A stretch of 64,000 nucleotides of DNA from Effrenium voratum (Eukaryota; Sar; Dinophyceae; Suessiales; Symbiodiniaceae), in assembly GCA_963377175.1 (NCBI GenBank), contig CAUJNA010002112.1, positions 547,497 to 611,496 of the forward strand. The letters run 5' to 3'. Below are positions 41,912 to 52,840 of the stretch, piece after piece. Both the position numbers and the translations under genes were made by a program. Numbering within the stretch: the stretch's first letter is position 1; each line of letters starts with the position of its first letter. A model generated the notes under the pieces. The model was given only the letters and a program-made list of their open reading frames with translations, had not been told where the DNA came from and did not search any database.

Positions 41912-42029
41912 TCTAGGTCCTCCAGAGAGGTTAGAATAAGGGTACCAACTTTTTTTTTCAGTTTTGTCTATTTTAGTAGGGGAACCCTCCCGCAAAAAAG
42001 TTGGTCAAAGGGCACTCTGGGGGACCTAG
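41912..42029. repeat. Family B element
   Basis: Complete copy directly after a family N repeat. Confidence 0.85.
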
Positions 42030-42181
42030 ACATGTTCTGGCGCCAAAACTAGTGGATTCGTGAATTCCAATTCTGTTTTTAGTCGAGTTCCAGGTGGTTA
42101 TTTGCGGTCTTTGGGGGTTTTTCGAGGGAGAGGTAACCACCCCTCAGGTCCCTTTCGAAGGAACGGCTGCAAGGTCCCGAC

Positions 42182-42205
42182 CTGCAAGGGCACCAGGTCG
42201 AACAG
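42182..42205 (-). CDS. Possible 24-nt micro-exon
   Basis: LFDLVPLQ lies between a GGAG acceptor and a GTCGGG donor, phase 0 at both ends. The size and phase suit this gene, but eight codons are too few for a firm call. Confidence 0.35.
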
Positions 42206-42251
42206 CTCCAGTTGTGAGTTTGTCGTGTTTCGGTGAGTCCCCGAGCAAAAC

Positions 42252-42388
42252 CTGGTCTCACTTGCCCAGTTCGGACCTGCAAATAAAAGGTGATCACCTT
42301 TTGGGACCTCTACTAGTTACTAAAAATGGGAACCCAAAAAGGGAAAACCAAAAGGTCAGATCAGGTCGACTCGCTTTGAACAACTGAG
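42252..42388. repeat. Family M repeat
   Basis: Same limits as the 40.1 kb copy; includes a duplicated TACTAGT. Confidence 0.8.
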
Positions 42389-42916
42389 TGGTACTAAAAT
42401 GGTCGATCCCCAGAACTATGTAAGGAATGAAGAAGGCGGATATCCGAAGCCATTTATGGCAAGGGGATCGTCCTTTACTAAGCTTCATCTACCCGGGTTT
42501 TGATTGTGGCTCAGGTGAGTCCCCGATCGATTTGTCCTTGATCTTGCTTAAAACTGCCTCGCGTCCTGTCCCTCATTTTTATTGGGTATGTGTCATAGAA
42601 GACCCTCATGTTTGGGATTTCCTTTTGGTTTCCTGTGCGCCAGCCTGCAAAGGCATACCCTAAGAAAGAAAAACAACAACCAAAAAACACGCGCGCACAC
42701 ACAGAACACAGACGAGAACACATGTGCTTTGTGCCTTTCTTTGACAGTACTTTTTTTGGCTGGCTTTAGAGGAAACCCAAATTGCGCGGCCGGTCCCCTA
42801 CAAAACGAAACAAACACATGACATGTCTCTGTCTTGCATCTGTTTTTTTAGGGCCCTTTGCGCCTCCGCTTTGATTATCTCCATCGGTCGCGGCTGAAAC
42901 CACGGTTTTCCTGGGC

Positions 42917-42985
42917 CTTGGTCTGGCCCTGCACGCGGACCACATGAAATTCGGCGCCGCTGGTCGCCCGCTTCCTCGAACACTC
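42917..42985 (-). CDS. Probable N-terminal channel exon
   Basis: 69 nt encoding ECSRKRATSGAEFHVVRVQG then QTK. Acceptor ATCCAG, GC donor GCCCAG, phase 0 at both ends. Two other frames are open here, but this one starts exactly at the acceptor and has the best third-position composition. Confidence 0.5.
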
Positions 42986-43042
42986 CTGGATCGGCGCGCC
43001 AGGGTGCCGGATCTTGGAACACCGAGAGTTGTTGCAGCTATG

Positions 43043-43180
43043 GCTATATGGCCATGGGTCAAAACCCAAATCGTATCCCCAGTGAACATCCCAATCCCCA
43101 CTAAAATGGGTTCTAAAATGGGTGGTGCACCCATCCCCCAATGGTACCAGTGGTGTTGAACCATGGCTATATCAATGGGG
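43043..43180. repeat. Family G element
   Basis: GGCCATGGGTCAAAACCCAA to AACCATGGC; 58 bases above the N-terminal exon at 42.9 kb. Confidence 0.78.
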
Positions 43181-43286
43181 GGACCTCCTGGTTGACATTT
43201 CTTACTCGGGCAGTCATGTTTGCCCATCAACCATGGTTGAAGCCTTACCTGGACCCAATCAAAATTCCAATTTCAAAATGGATTAT

Positions 43287-43412
43287 CCTAGGGGTTCTTT
43301 CTCCGTTATTGTCTACCATCGTTCTTTTTGAAAATCAGCAATTTCCCAGGGTGTTTTGGAGGTTTTCTAGAAACAAGGATCCCTGCAATGAATTGGGGGA
43401 GGTACCCTAGAA
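43287..43412. repeat. Family E element
   Basis: CCTAGGGGTTCTTTCTCCG to GGAGGTACCCTAG. Confidence 0.75.
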
Positions 43413-43551
43413 TTATGGCAAACCAACATGATGGAATTCAAGCATTGAGACTTGGGAATTTAGGTATACTACGGAGTCGGATCCCAATGGTTATCCTGCA
43501 TATTTTCCCTCTCATGCCCTTGCAGAAGGTACCAACTCAAAAACATGACAG

Positions 43552-43643
43552 GCCTGGACCCTCAAACGACCCATCAAAAGGAGAACTCACGCCAAAATTT
43601 TGGGGCATCAGCAAGTGTTGAGGGAAATGTGAGGTCCCAAGCA
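43552..43643. repeat. Family D element
   Basis: CCTGGACCCTCAAACGACCC to TGTGAGGTCCCAAG. Confidence 0.75.
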
Positions 43644-44723
43644 CGCATTTGGGTGTGTATTTTCTGCTGCGCACCCATTTATATAGTTTTTTTTGCCCAT
43701 GAAAACCAAAGCAGCGTTCAGGAATGAGCTGAAAGGGGCATCCACTTTGGGTAAACCCGCAAAACAGGGGTACCCTCAAAAAGGGCCACACCCTTGTTCG
43801 GAATGGCCAAACAAAACACAGAAAGGCGACACGCAAAGGGAAAACTACGGCCCCGATGAATCCGAACGTCTGGGCTGCTTATGGATGTTGGGCTAGGCTA
43901 ACCCTTAACCCTCAAGGTCTCGTCCCAGGTGGTCTGGGTCACTACCATACTTCAGCAAAAACTTTGAGATCTCAAAGCAACCTATGTTTTCTTTGGGGGA
44001 GGGGTGCCAAATCCGGTATTCGACCCAGTGGTAAAACAGCCCGGGCAACTAGTGGGGCATACGCAAGTGGGGTATCACCCAGGTCACTCGCCATGTGGGT
44101 GTTTGTTTTTGATGATATTGTTGCTGTTGGTGTAACGGCAACCAAAAGGAACCCACCCTTTTGGGAATCCCCTAAAAACACACGCACCCATGAATTAATG
44201 GCCTGTTGTATACGAACACATGAACCATTTGCCTTTTTTTACCCCTGTGAACGATGACTTCCTCTAAAGCAAGCGGTACATGGGGACGTCCCTGTTGAGA
44301 CGCGCCCACTGGATGCGCAGTCCGCCTTGGAATTGAACAATAAAAGGCCGAACAGCCATCCCTAGCCAGACCCTAGGGACTCAAAAGCAACGTACCAGGC
44401 TTGTCGTTCTGGTGCGACATCTTGTTTTGGTCGCTAACCGCGCTTGCCCGGTTTTCATCAACAAGGAAAACCTCTAAAAGCTGAGCTTCTCTTAGGTGAC
44501 GTGTTTTTTTTGTTCTTCTCGGAACATGTGTGGATACCAAGCCCTTGAGACGCGTTTGGCCCAAATTGGGGCCTTAAGGCTAGTGAGGCTAGTGGCCACC
44601 GGCCCATGGGCGGAACCTTCCCAAAAATTACCACTGTTGTTTCCCGGGTTTCCCAGCTCATAGTTCTTACATGTTGGTGTCCCCTGGTTAGCTGCTGCTT
44701 GAGGGTTCCAGGTACCCTCCAAA

Positions 44724-44782
44724 CAAACACACACGCACACAAACAAACAAACACAAACAAACAAACAAACAAACAAACAAAC
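44724..44782. repeat. CAAA microsatellite
   Basis: CACACGCACA followed by many AAAC units. Confidence 0.9.
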
Positions 44783-44929
44783 CTCGGTTGCTTTCTGCAC
44801 CCCTGCTCAAAGTGAATAACTTTCAGTGGTTGACTGGCAAACCCCATTCCTCGGCAAAAAAAAACTCAAGTCCTAACATCCCGTGGCAAAATGCGCCCAA
44901 GACACACGCCGGGCCGACTTTTCCAAAAC

Positions 44930-45015
44930 GAGTCCAAGCGAGCTCCGGCCTCCGGGTCCGGCAGCATGGCCGCGTGCAGCTCCGCGTCCTTCTCTCGCGC
45001 CCTAAGCACCGGGGC
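44930..45015 (-). CDS. Exon-like island, acidic helix
   Basis: One frame reads VLRAREKDAELHAAMLPDPE then AGARLDSFWK with strong G/C third positions, between a CACGCAG (or TTAG) acceptor and a GT donor after TGGAAAA. It could be an upstream exon of the channel gene or of a neighbour. A family A palindrome starts 47 bases above it. Confidence 0.5.
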
Positions 45016-45061
45016 GCTGCGTGGGAGGACGGGGAGGAGAAAAGGACCTCGAAGAGGCACA

Positions 45062-45150
45062 CCTGGAGTCTCCACGACCCTTGAAAATGGGGTCATTACC
45101 CAAAATCATAGGGTCATTGACCCATTTCTAAAGGGTCATGGAGACTCCGG
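45062..45150. repeat. Family A palindrome
   Basis: Complete copy next to the exon-like island at 44.93-45.02 kb. Confidence 0.85.
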
Positions 45151-45631
45151 GCAGCTTCACAAAACTCGAGGTATCAAGATTTTGAGGGTGGAAAGATACA
45201 CATGCTCACAAGTCACCAATCTTGTAGAAGTTCATGATCCATCATACCTGGAGCGTCCTTCGTTACCTAAGTTTCTGCCCTGAGCCCGAATGATATGCAA
45301 AACTAAGGGTCGTCACCAAATTATGGCCAATGTACACTTTTTCATGCGTCGAGCAATTTCCCCAAAACCGAGCTGATCGGTTCTCCAAGGACAGGAACGC
45401 GCAAAAATCGAAGTGCAAACAAGCGCACATATCTGCGAAAACGAGCCCAAATATCCGCCACCGACAGCAAACTCAACGATCCTAGGAATTGCTCGCCTCC
45501 GAACACAATGAAACCAACACGCCCTGTTTTTCAAGGACCGCACGATGTTCGAAGCATCGGGCGGAAAAAGGAACACGCAGTTAAAGCAACAAAAACATGT
45601 GTGTACAATGGGTGCTCAAGGTATATGAATA

Positions 45632-45692
45632 TATATATATATATACACGTCCATCTATATATATATATACATACATACATATCAATACCTTC
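45632..45692. repeat. AT microsatellite, compound
   Basis: Two TATATA runs around ACACGTCCATC, then CATA units. Confidence 0.85.
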
Positions 45693-45989
45693 ATGAGTTC
45701 GTTGTTGTATTTCAGTATCGTCAAGATTAACTTGTAGTTTAATTTGGTAATAGGATTGTTAACCATACATGCTTGCTTCCATGTCCCCTCCTACGTTTCC
45801 TTCTTCAAGTAAGTATATCATTTATACGTACTTATCTTAATTTGTTTAACATATCAGATGTAGTGGTGTCTTGAGAACTCTCCCAACCAGTTCATAAAAA
45901 CTGAATATGGTCCTGAGTGGCCCTCACATCGCCGAATCACTGGGCTCCCCTTTGCACGGTGCACGGACCTTGCAGGAACCCAGAATGAC

Positions 45990-46101
45990 ATGATTCCCAA
46001 CCCAGATACCGTGACAAACATTATGGTTTCAACCATGGAACAAACATTGGTTTCAACCATGGCTTCTTAGGTGGTGCGAATGGATTTCTTCCAAGCAGTT
46101 T
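45990..46101. repeat. Family C palindrome, rearranged
   Basis: The loop motif GGTTTCAACCATGG is duplicated in tandem; right arm GGTGGTGCGAATGGATTTC. Confidence 0.65.
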
Positions 46102-47499
46102 GTCGGGGAAAGCCAACTGCAGGCCAAAGCGGCCCAATGTTCTCAGTCTCCTCCTGGCCGTTCGCCTCTTCCTGGCGTTGGCAGCAAACCGCCTGCTTAC
46201 ACATGTTTAGGCCCAAGTGTTTTCTTGCAGTTTCCTGATATGTTTGAACAAATACATATATGCGATCATGATTAAGTGCAAGAAACCATAAATTACACTT
46301 TTTGTATAGAGCAACTGAAATACGCCAAGTTTAACGTAGACAACAATCTAGCAACCAGAGTGTATGCTTAAACCCAACCACCTGGTCCAAGTCCGCAAAT
46401 CGTTCAAACAACATGCTCCAGCTATCACCAACAAGGAGAAACACCTATGCGGCTCACGGGGGACTTTTGGCACTGCTCACCGGACACAGAAGGGGTCTGG
46501 GGGCCTGGTGCGGTGGCCTTTCTGAGCATTCCTGAGCAAGCGCGGGGCTGAAGAAGATTTTCCGCAGTGGATGGGAATGGTGAACTGACCTGCCCGGAGA
46601 AAGGAGATCGAACCCAAGAATGTCGAGTCGGCCTTCCGTAGGCAAAAAAACGCTCGGTGGTCAGGAAACATCGGGGAAAAAGGTCTGGTTTATCTACGGT
46701 GACCAGGATCCACCAGGATGTGTAGTTGCCTTTCTTTTACAATGCTTGCTTTCTGCTCCCCTGCTAAAAGTTACTAACTTTTAGTGGTTTAATATAAAAC
46801 AAAAATAAAAAAATAAACAAAAACATTAGTTCGCAAAAAGTTAAAGTCCTAACATCCCTTAGCAAAATGCACCAAAGAACGCTGGACAAAAGCGGGCCCC
46901 CTTGCCCCATAAGTCTCCTCGCCCTGCACACCGCCCTGGCCACCATACTCTGCCTCGCCGTTTTTGCCGCTCCTTGGCTGTGACCGAAAGGCATGCTGCG
47001 TGTGTCGTTGTTGTTTTTTTCAATCGCTCCCAACCTGGGGGGGGGTCCTTTTTTGGTCTCCCGTTAAAACAGAAGAACTCAAAAAAAATGCAGTACCCTG
47101 AAAAACAGACACATCCTTGTAGTCCTAGTCGCCACTGTAGTAAAAGCAATCGTGTTCCTTTAAGTGTTCAAAGGGGTGTCTCCCGCATATGAGGTAAATG
47201 CAATCAAGGAGTAATCAATAAGGAGTAATCGCGGGAATTTCAGACAAAATAATCTTGGTTATTGGAGGCTTTGGGTTGGGAGATACCAAGAAGCCCAATC
47301 CTTAGAAGCCTCTAGCCCCGTTTTGACCCCATTGTCACAATCCAAAGCCCATGCCAAAAGCCATACCCACAGCTTCCTCTCACAAAGGGAAACCGGGGAG
47401 TTGGACTGGCATTTCCCGCTTAAGAATGCTATTGTTCCAAAATTATGAAGTAAAGTCCAACCTTTGTATGGGTAGTTTGAGGGTCCCGGTGTGATCTGG

Positions 47500-48170
47500 G
47501 TGAATTATAATATTTCACCAGCCTCTTTTCTCTTTTCTCGGCCATGTCTACTGCACTCAGCGCTAGCGGAATGCAGCAGGAACCTATGTTCACCCCTGTG
47601 AAGAGGGACACAACCACCAGACAGCACTGTCCCTCAGCTACAGGTGATGTCCTCCATGGAGGACGTCACTCCTCGTAAAACACACATGCAAGCTCAAGGA
47701 GAAATCTCGGAGCCGCTACCCATTGAATGCACCTGCAAGACCCAGGCCATGGGGGTATTTGCACCCCGCACGAAAAGCCGCTGTCCACACAGGCACACCA
47801 TGTGATGGCCGCCATCACCAATCAAAGGTGAGCACAAAGTGCTAGGGCACATCAAAAATTAAACAAAGGTATAGCTACCAGCACATCGTAACAAGCCGCC
47901 GGTCCAGGATGCACTGCTCCAGACGCCCCGACAAACAGGTGCACAGGGACAAACAACCACCATGTGTGCTACCCAGCCAAACCCAGGGATCACCATCACC
48001 AGCAGAGCCTCAATGCATCCACCTGCTGCCCAGCCATGGGGCACCTGACGCCCACAAAACTCGACACTGTATGCACAGGCACGTCCCAATGATTGCACGC
48101 CAATAAAAACCCGTAGCAGTGTAGAGCAGCATGAAATCCAGCCTCCAACCCAGGATTTAACCATTGACCC
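47500..48170. other. Repeat-poor island, lower part
   Basis: Continues the coding-like composition of the 48.2-48.7 kb gene. Minus-strand frames are open to about 47,860; I cannot choose a frame. A + strand frame starting MSTALSASGMQQEPM at 47,545 ends before a GTGATG donor. Confidence 0.35.
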
Positions 48171-48711
48171 AAGCTCGACTGAGCTGCAACTTCTGCTCTT
48201 CCGCACCCTTGCATCATTGCCAGCTCCTGGGACACACTCCAAGATGACCACCTGGATGGTAAAGAGGCACAAGTTCGTGAATTGCCGGACAGGGTTGGGC
48301 TCTGTGGCCAAGCAGCGCAGCGCCTGGCAAATCTTTGGCACCCACTCGACTTTCAAGATGGGCTCGATGCCCGCATATGTCAGTCCGAATCCCATCGCCC
48401 CAGCCGCGCGTTCCAAGCTGCTGTCAGAAAAAAGCCCTGCGCCTGGAAGCAAAGGCCTCCTCATCAACCTCAAGGACTGACGCTCCTCCACCATGTGCCT
48501 GTGCCGAACACTTGGCATTGATCAAAACCAAATGTCCATCACCACGGGGCCAGTCACCAAAGACCACCACCCTTTTCTGATGAAGGAGCGTGTGTCCAAG
48601 CATCTTCCCAGGGAGAACCGCCTCCTCCACCTCCATGGCTGGCGATCTCGGCTCTATCTGCCGTCCCAGCTCGGCCGCTGGGAGGCTAGAGCCACGAGCT
48701 ATTTCACCAGC
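48170..48711 (-). CDS. Unknown protein with methyltransferase-like motif, interrupted
   Basis: Starts after a TTTCAG acceptor: GEIARGSSLPAAELGRQ, later HQKRVVVFGDWPRGDGHLVL and VLEVDEEAFAS. The frame is then lost. It recovers 22 nt later as LERAAGAMGFGLTYAGIEP, ILKVEWVPKICQALR and NLCLFTIQ, and after a further 25 nt ELAMMQGCGRAEVAAQSSL follows. The two gaps (48,421-48,442 and 48,227-48,251) begin GC and GT and both end AG, and removing them restores one continuous frame. G.MGFGL..AGI.P...VEW.P..C..LR resembles the S-adenosylmethionine-binding motif I region of C5-cytosine methyltransferases, though the key Phe-x-Gly is altered. Alternatives: a decayed retroelement-borne gene with frameshifts. 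Confidence 0.4.
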
Positions 48712-48799
48712 CTGAAATAAGGTGGTTGGGGGGGCCATTCACCATTTCGGGTGAGGTCGTGTGAGGTCGTTATAATTCACCCAGTGTTATGTATCACCG

Positions 48800-48965
48800 G
48801 CTGGAAAGCTGTATGGCCGTTGTGTTTTGGACGTTCCCCGCATGGTCAGTCTTCGCCGGCCGGCCGGATCTGGCCGTATACAGCCCGTATCGTTCCAACA
48901 AGATGCCGAATGAGGCCATTTGTGGCCCAAGCCGTGTACATTGACAAAAAAAGCCGACACTCCCA
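48800..48965. repeat. Family L palindrome, shortened
   Basis: GGCTGGAAAGCTGTATGGCC, CAGCCCGTATCGTTCCAACA; adjacent to family N. Confidence 0.72.
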
Positions 48966-49035
48966 GAGGGTCCAAGTACCTTCCAAGGAGGTACTTCGAT
49001 CCCATTTTACCCCCCAAAAGCCATCCTCATTCCAG
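48957..49035. repeat. Family N repeat, inverted
   Basis: CCCAGAGGGTCCAAGTACCT to CCAAAAGCCATCCTCATTCC. Confidence 0.72.
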
Positions 49036-49139
49036 GCGTTCCATGGTTTCGTCTGGTTTTCCGGAAGCACTCAGCGACTCTTTCCAGCGACTCTTTGGTG
49101 AGTCACAATCCAAACCGATCGGTGCTACAGTGGTCGAGC

Positions 49140-49334
49140 CTGGACCCTCAAACTACCAACAAAAAAGGAACACCACCATCATGTTGGGGCAAAAACCCGT
49201 TGGAATCTTGACGTACCCAATTAAAAAATTCCAAGCCCTGGGGAAGTTATTTTTTTACAGACATATAGCCCATGTTACCCCCCAAAAAGTTGTTGAAAAG
49301 TGGTGTCTTTAAGTTGGAATCTTGAGGGCCCAGG
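49140..49334. repeat. Family D element interrupted by family H
   Basis: Split at 49,211/49,313 by a family H insertion flanked by a 13-base duplication. Confidence 0.85.
49212..49312. repeat. Family H element inserted in family D
   Basis: Ends worn (TACCCAATTAAAAA), core kept; flanked by a 13-base direct repeat GTTGGAATCTTGA. Confidence 0.85.
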
Positions 49335-49464
49335 CACCCAGAACCATGCTTCAATGAAGGCGGTGAAGGAAAAAACCTCTTGGGTGAGATCTTCCGTTTC
49401 ATCACTGCCCCGGGAGCTTTTTTTTCAGCACGCTCGGGTCCCCTTGATCTGACGGCTGACGTAA

Positions 49465-49560
49465 GGGGAGCAAACATTCTCAAATTTTAGCAGTTCAGTG
49501 GGTATTTCCCACTAAACCACAATAAGCAAAAATGTAAAAGGTTTCCCAACAACCACCATG
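49465..49560. repeat. Family I repeat
   Basis: GGGGAGCAAACATTCTCAAA to CCCAACAACCACCATG. Confidence 0.78.
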
Positions 49561-50213
49561 TTATACACCTGAAAGACACCGTCCTCCAACCGCTCCTGAC
49601 TCCTGTCATCTCCTGACTGCTTTCGGGGTCCTCAAAAACGGAGAGTTCTTGAGCAACCTTGCTGGGCCGAACATAGGAGCTCCATTGCAAGGTCCCTCCC
49701 CTTCAAAAACAAAAACAGCCCCCCCCCAAAAGGAAACCTAAGTTCACATGGGATTGCGGGATGTTGCTGGGGTTCAAACCACCATTGAAACAATGGGTTC
49801 ATATGACCACCATTGTTTGCCTAAGGATTGTCATCATCCAAAACCTAGAAGAATGTTGCTAGAATCTCGCCCAGAAAGGATTCCCAACCCCGAAGCTGAA
49901 GGCCCTCTTAGGGGCCCCAAAGACCTCAACAAGATCTTGGGACTCTAGGCTTTGGATATCACTGGCAACCAAACCCAAAAAGTTCCCAGAACTCAAGTGA
50001 GGTGAATCTGCTTTTCTGAGAAAAACCCTCCAAAAGCCTTCTTCCATTTGCGACTTTGTTTTTTTGGAAAAAAAAACAAGACATCTCTCCAGTTGTGACA
50101 TCGATTACTCAAAAGCCAACCCGGACCCCCCCCTTGAGGAATCATTTGTTTGAGGGCTTGGGCTAGGGAACAGAGAAAAGTAAGCACCAAATATTCCTTT
50201 GTGAATTTGCCTA

Positions 50214-50303
50214 CCTAGAGTCTCCATGACCCTCAAAAAATGGGGTCATTACCCAAAATCAAGGGGTCATGGACCCATTTTGAAAGGGTCATGGACTCCA
50301 GGT
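50214..50303. repeat. Family A palindrome
   Basis: Right arm lacks the GAGA of GGAGACTCC. Confidence 0.8.
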
Positions 50304-50451
50304 AGCCGTTGCCCCAGGCAACTTTACTTAATGGGCGAGGAGATCAAGGGGATAGAATCCCTTAAAGAAACACCAGGATGAAGTATAAAATCAAGTCATT
50401 GCAGCAAATGGAAGTTTGCAACCCAACAAAGTGACTTACGGAAGAAGCCTT

Positions 50452-50552
50452 CCTGGAGTCTCCATGACACTTTAAAAAAATGGGTCCATGACCCATTTCT
50501 TTACTTTGGATAACGGCCAACCATTGTTTAAGGGTCAGAAGGAGACTCCAGC
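50452..50552. repeat. Family A palindrome
   Basis: Complete copy touching the exon-like island at 50.57 kb. Confidence 0.85.
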
Positions 50553-50569
50553 GAGGTGTTCCAAAAACG

Positions 50570-50612
50570 CCGAGCGGCTCGTCCATCCGCAGCTCCGCCT
50601 GCTTCAAGAGCC
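50570..50612 (-). CDS. Exon-like island
   Basis: KQAELRMDEPLG in a frame with G/C third positions follows a CTTGAAG acceptor (or a CGCAG acceptor ten bases earlier). It borders a family A palindrome. Function unknown; same strand as the channel gene. Confidence 0.4.
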
Positions 50613-51487
50613 TGCGAGGCGGTTGGAAGGCGTCCCCAAAAACCCTCCCTCAGGCAAGGCATACCGTCACGCTCTGGGGGCTTTATCCCCCAAACCATTG
50701 GAGACGTGCAACTGTGCAGACCAACCGTTTCAGGGAAATGTGAGCAGTGCTTTAAACTCCTTTGTATGGCAAGGGAAATAACCCCCACACGGTTTAGCAT
50801 AAGGGTGATAATGCTTTCCTTCATGGGGGTTATTTACAGGCTACAACCCACTACAACCATGGGTGTAGAACACTGCTCATGTCGACTTGCGTTCACCTGT
50901 CAAGCTTACCTACGAGAAAGGGGATTGGGCAATAACCCATTTTCAGGGAACTTTAATGGAGGTGTGAAGCTTTAAACATGGCTGAGGACAAACATGAATC
51001 CCAGAGTAAATTGTAACCACCAGGAGGTCCCCCATTCATATTACCCAATATGCGGATACAATACCAAGTGTTCCCTAGTCAAATCCATTCCCATCTTGGG
51101 TAATTCGAGGTTTTCAAACTCCGGTTTCCCATATTTGTTCAGGACATATGTTGGACCCAAAAGGCCATGGCCAGATAAGGCTAAATGGGCTTGCTGAGTG
51201 GGGTTTTTGTGGGCTGGTGAAACCAGGGTAGCCAGATCATCATACTCTGCCCCAGAAGCAGACCGTTCTCTTGCTGCTTTCATGGGGTGGAAGCCAACCC
51301 TGTCCCGTGGGAAGAGGGGCGATCCCCATGTTTGAGCCCAAAAAAACACTCGGAAAGGAATTTCGTTGGAGGGTCCAGGGACCCTCACCCACAGCACCCT
51401 GGCCCCGAAAGGAAACCCGGAAGCAACAAGAAACCACAAGCGCTCTCCGAGCACCGCCCAACGGTTTCTTCTCGGGGTAAGTTCCAT

Positions 51488-51593
51488 ATATTCTTTCCAG
51501 GGACCCTTCTTTCTAAAACACCACCAACAATCTTGGGGAAGGTTTGAAAAGAACGATGGCTGCAAAGAATGGACAAGGAATCAACCCCTAGAA
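51488..51593. repeat. Family E element
   Basis: TATTCTTTCCAGGGACCCTT to GGAATCAACCCCTAG. Confidence 0.78.
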
Positions 51594-51717
51594 TTTGGGG
51601 TAAGTTGGCCCGAGTAGCAACACGGTACTTAGTAGCTAAACGGTGCTTACCACAAATACCAGGCATACCGTCACCCCTAGATTTCTTTGGGGAAACAAAA
51701 ACAACACATCCGCCTCT

Positions 51718-51826
51718 GGAGTTCCGAGAGCAACTCCTGGTGCCGCACTGCGAGCTCCTCCCGCTCCGCGCGCAGAGCAGTCTCCAGCCTAAAGTCGGCA
51801 GCTTCCGATCGAACCACTTCAACCCC
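51718..51826 (-). CDS. Coiled-coil exon
   Basis: After a TTCTTTCCAG acceptor the frame reads GVEVVRSEAADFRLETALRA then EREELAVRHQELLSELQRRM, a clear heptad-type coiled coil rich in Glu, Arg and Leu. A GA donor lies after the Ser codon of LLS, or the exon may run a few codons further. It is probably part of a long cytosolic region; whether it belongs to the channel protein is unknown. Confidence 0.6.
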
Positions 51827-52067
51827 CTGGAAAGAATAAACGCATATGCCCAGTAGTGGCAGATTTCAACCAAAAAAACAACAGTATTCTTAAGCAGCTG
51901 GAAGTCAAGCTGCTATGACTTTGAGGGGTAGCCTCCATTTGCGAAGAGGTTTTTCTGGAACAAAATAAAACAAACAAAACACAACAAAGTAATTAGTGAA
52001 TGATCAGTGGGGGGTCAAACAATACTAAATGCTGGGAGTTAAATATGGGCCTTGGAAGAAAATACCG

Positions 52068-52168
52068 GGCTACCTTCCAGGTCCTTTGAAACCCAGGTTG
52101 AATCGAACGATCGGTTTTTACAAAAGAACGATGCTTGAAACGAATGGAAAAGGGATCAACCCCTAATG
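52068..52168. repeat. Family E element, diverged
   Basis: GGCTACCTTCCAGGTCCTTT to GGGATCAACCCCTAA. Confidence 0.65.
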
Positions 52169-52373
52169 GAAAATCGCCCCCATGATTTTGTGGGCTAAAA
52201 CAGTTTGAAGGTTCAAGCAATAAATACAAAGGCATCAAACAGGGCCATCAAATGGCTTGAACGAACTTCTTTTGGGCATTCCGGGCCATGTGCAAGACAT
52301 TCAAAGGTGCTGGTAGTAGGTTTTGCTTGAAGCTAGAAGTCAACCAACCGCTGTCCCACTTATAACTCTGGTC

Positions 52374-52465
52374 ATACTATGGATGGACACATGGGAAACT
52401 GGGAAACCACTGGAGTTGATATTTGCAGGGGACTCAACATTGCAGGGTTTCTTAGGTGGTGCAGT
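52374..52465. repeat. Family C palindrome, shortened
   Basis: TACTATGGATGGACACATGG to TTCTTAGGTGGTGC. Confidence 0.65.
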
Positions 52466-52788
52466 AGACTAGGTGGAAAATCCGAACAAAGTATTGGCAC
52501 CTGAGTTCATAGTCCAACGGGGGGGGTTGGGGGTAGGATGCTTCTCCCGGCTGCCCAGTTGTTCTCATTTGGTCAGGAGCGGCCATGACGTGACTGCCGC
52601 CATGCCGGGCGGCGGGCGCCGAAAAAAAGTTGTTAAAGGCGGCCGCAACAAACCTCCAAAAAACCACGTGCACCTGGGCCCAAGATAGGTTGCTCTCAAA
52701 GACACTTGCAACAAAACCAAAGAAAAAGAAGAAGAAAAAAAACACGGTGACCAAACAAGCCATGATATATGTTACTTCCCCTCAGGTG

Positions 52789-52840
52789 GAAACCTGGTGA
52801 GGATGTTTTTGGCGCACTCGCGGATGCCAAAAAAGCCGCC
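52789..52840 (-). CDS. Exon-like island
   Basis: GGFFGIRECAKNILTRF follows a CTCAAG acceptor, with G/C third positions. The other two frames are also open, so frame choice rests on codon bias. No domain recognised. Confidence 0.42.

Larger units (their letters stand above)
1..42985 (-). other. Voltage-gated cation channel gene (whole span, many exons)
   Basis: A single six-transmembrane voltage-gated ion channel domain (ion-transport family) is encoded in short exons on the minus strand. From S1 at 38,940 to the post-S6 helix at 1,084, fifteen exons total 882 nt and stay in frame at every proposed junction. The order is S1, S1-S2 loop, S2, S3, S4, S5, turret, pore helix, filter, S6 and C-terminal helix, exactly as in the family. 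The protein should sit in a membrane and pass cations on depolarisation. Introns run from about 0.8 to 12.2 kb and are filled with palindromic repeats; one holds an 8 kb mobile element. Most introns start GC or GA, which is known in dinoflagellates. Exons above 40 kb are assigned to the N-terminus by position and phase only. The gene runs off the left edge; its 5' end is not identified. Ion selectivity cannot be read with certainty. Confidence 0.9.
45170..46450. other. Region without assigned gene
   Basis: Mostly unique; AT-rich from 45.6 to 46.4 kb. A minus-strand frame near 45,313-45,576 is open, but has no clear splice sites or bias. Confidence 0.4.

Noticed and set aside
46454..46671. Open minus frames with a TTGGGTTCGATCTCC box B-like motif
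   Set aside because: No box A at a suitable distance and three frames are open equally; no gene or tRNA can be supported.
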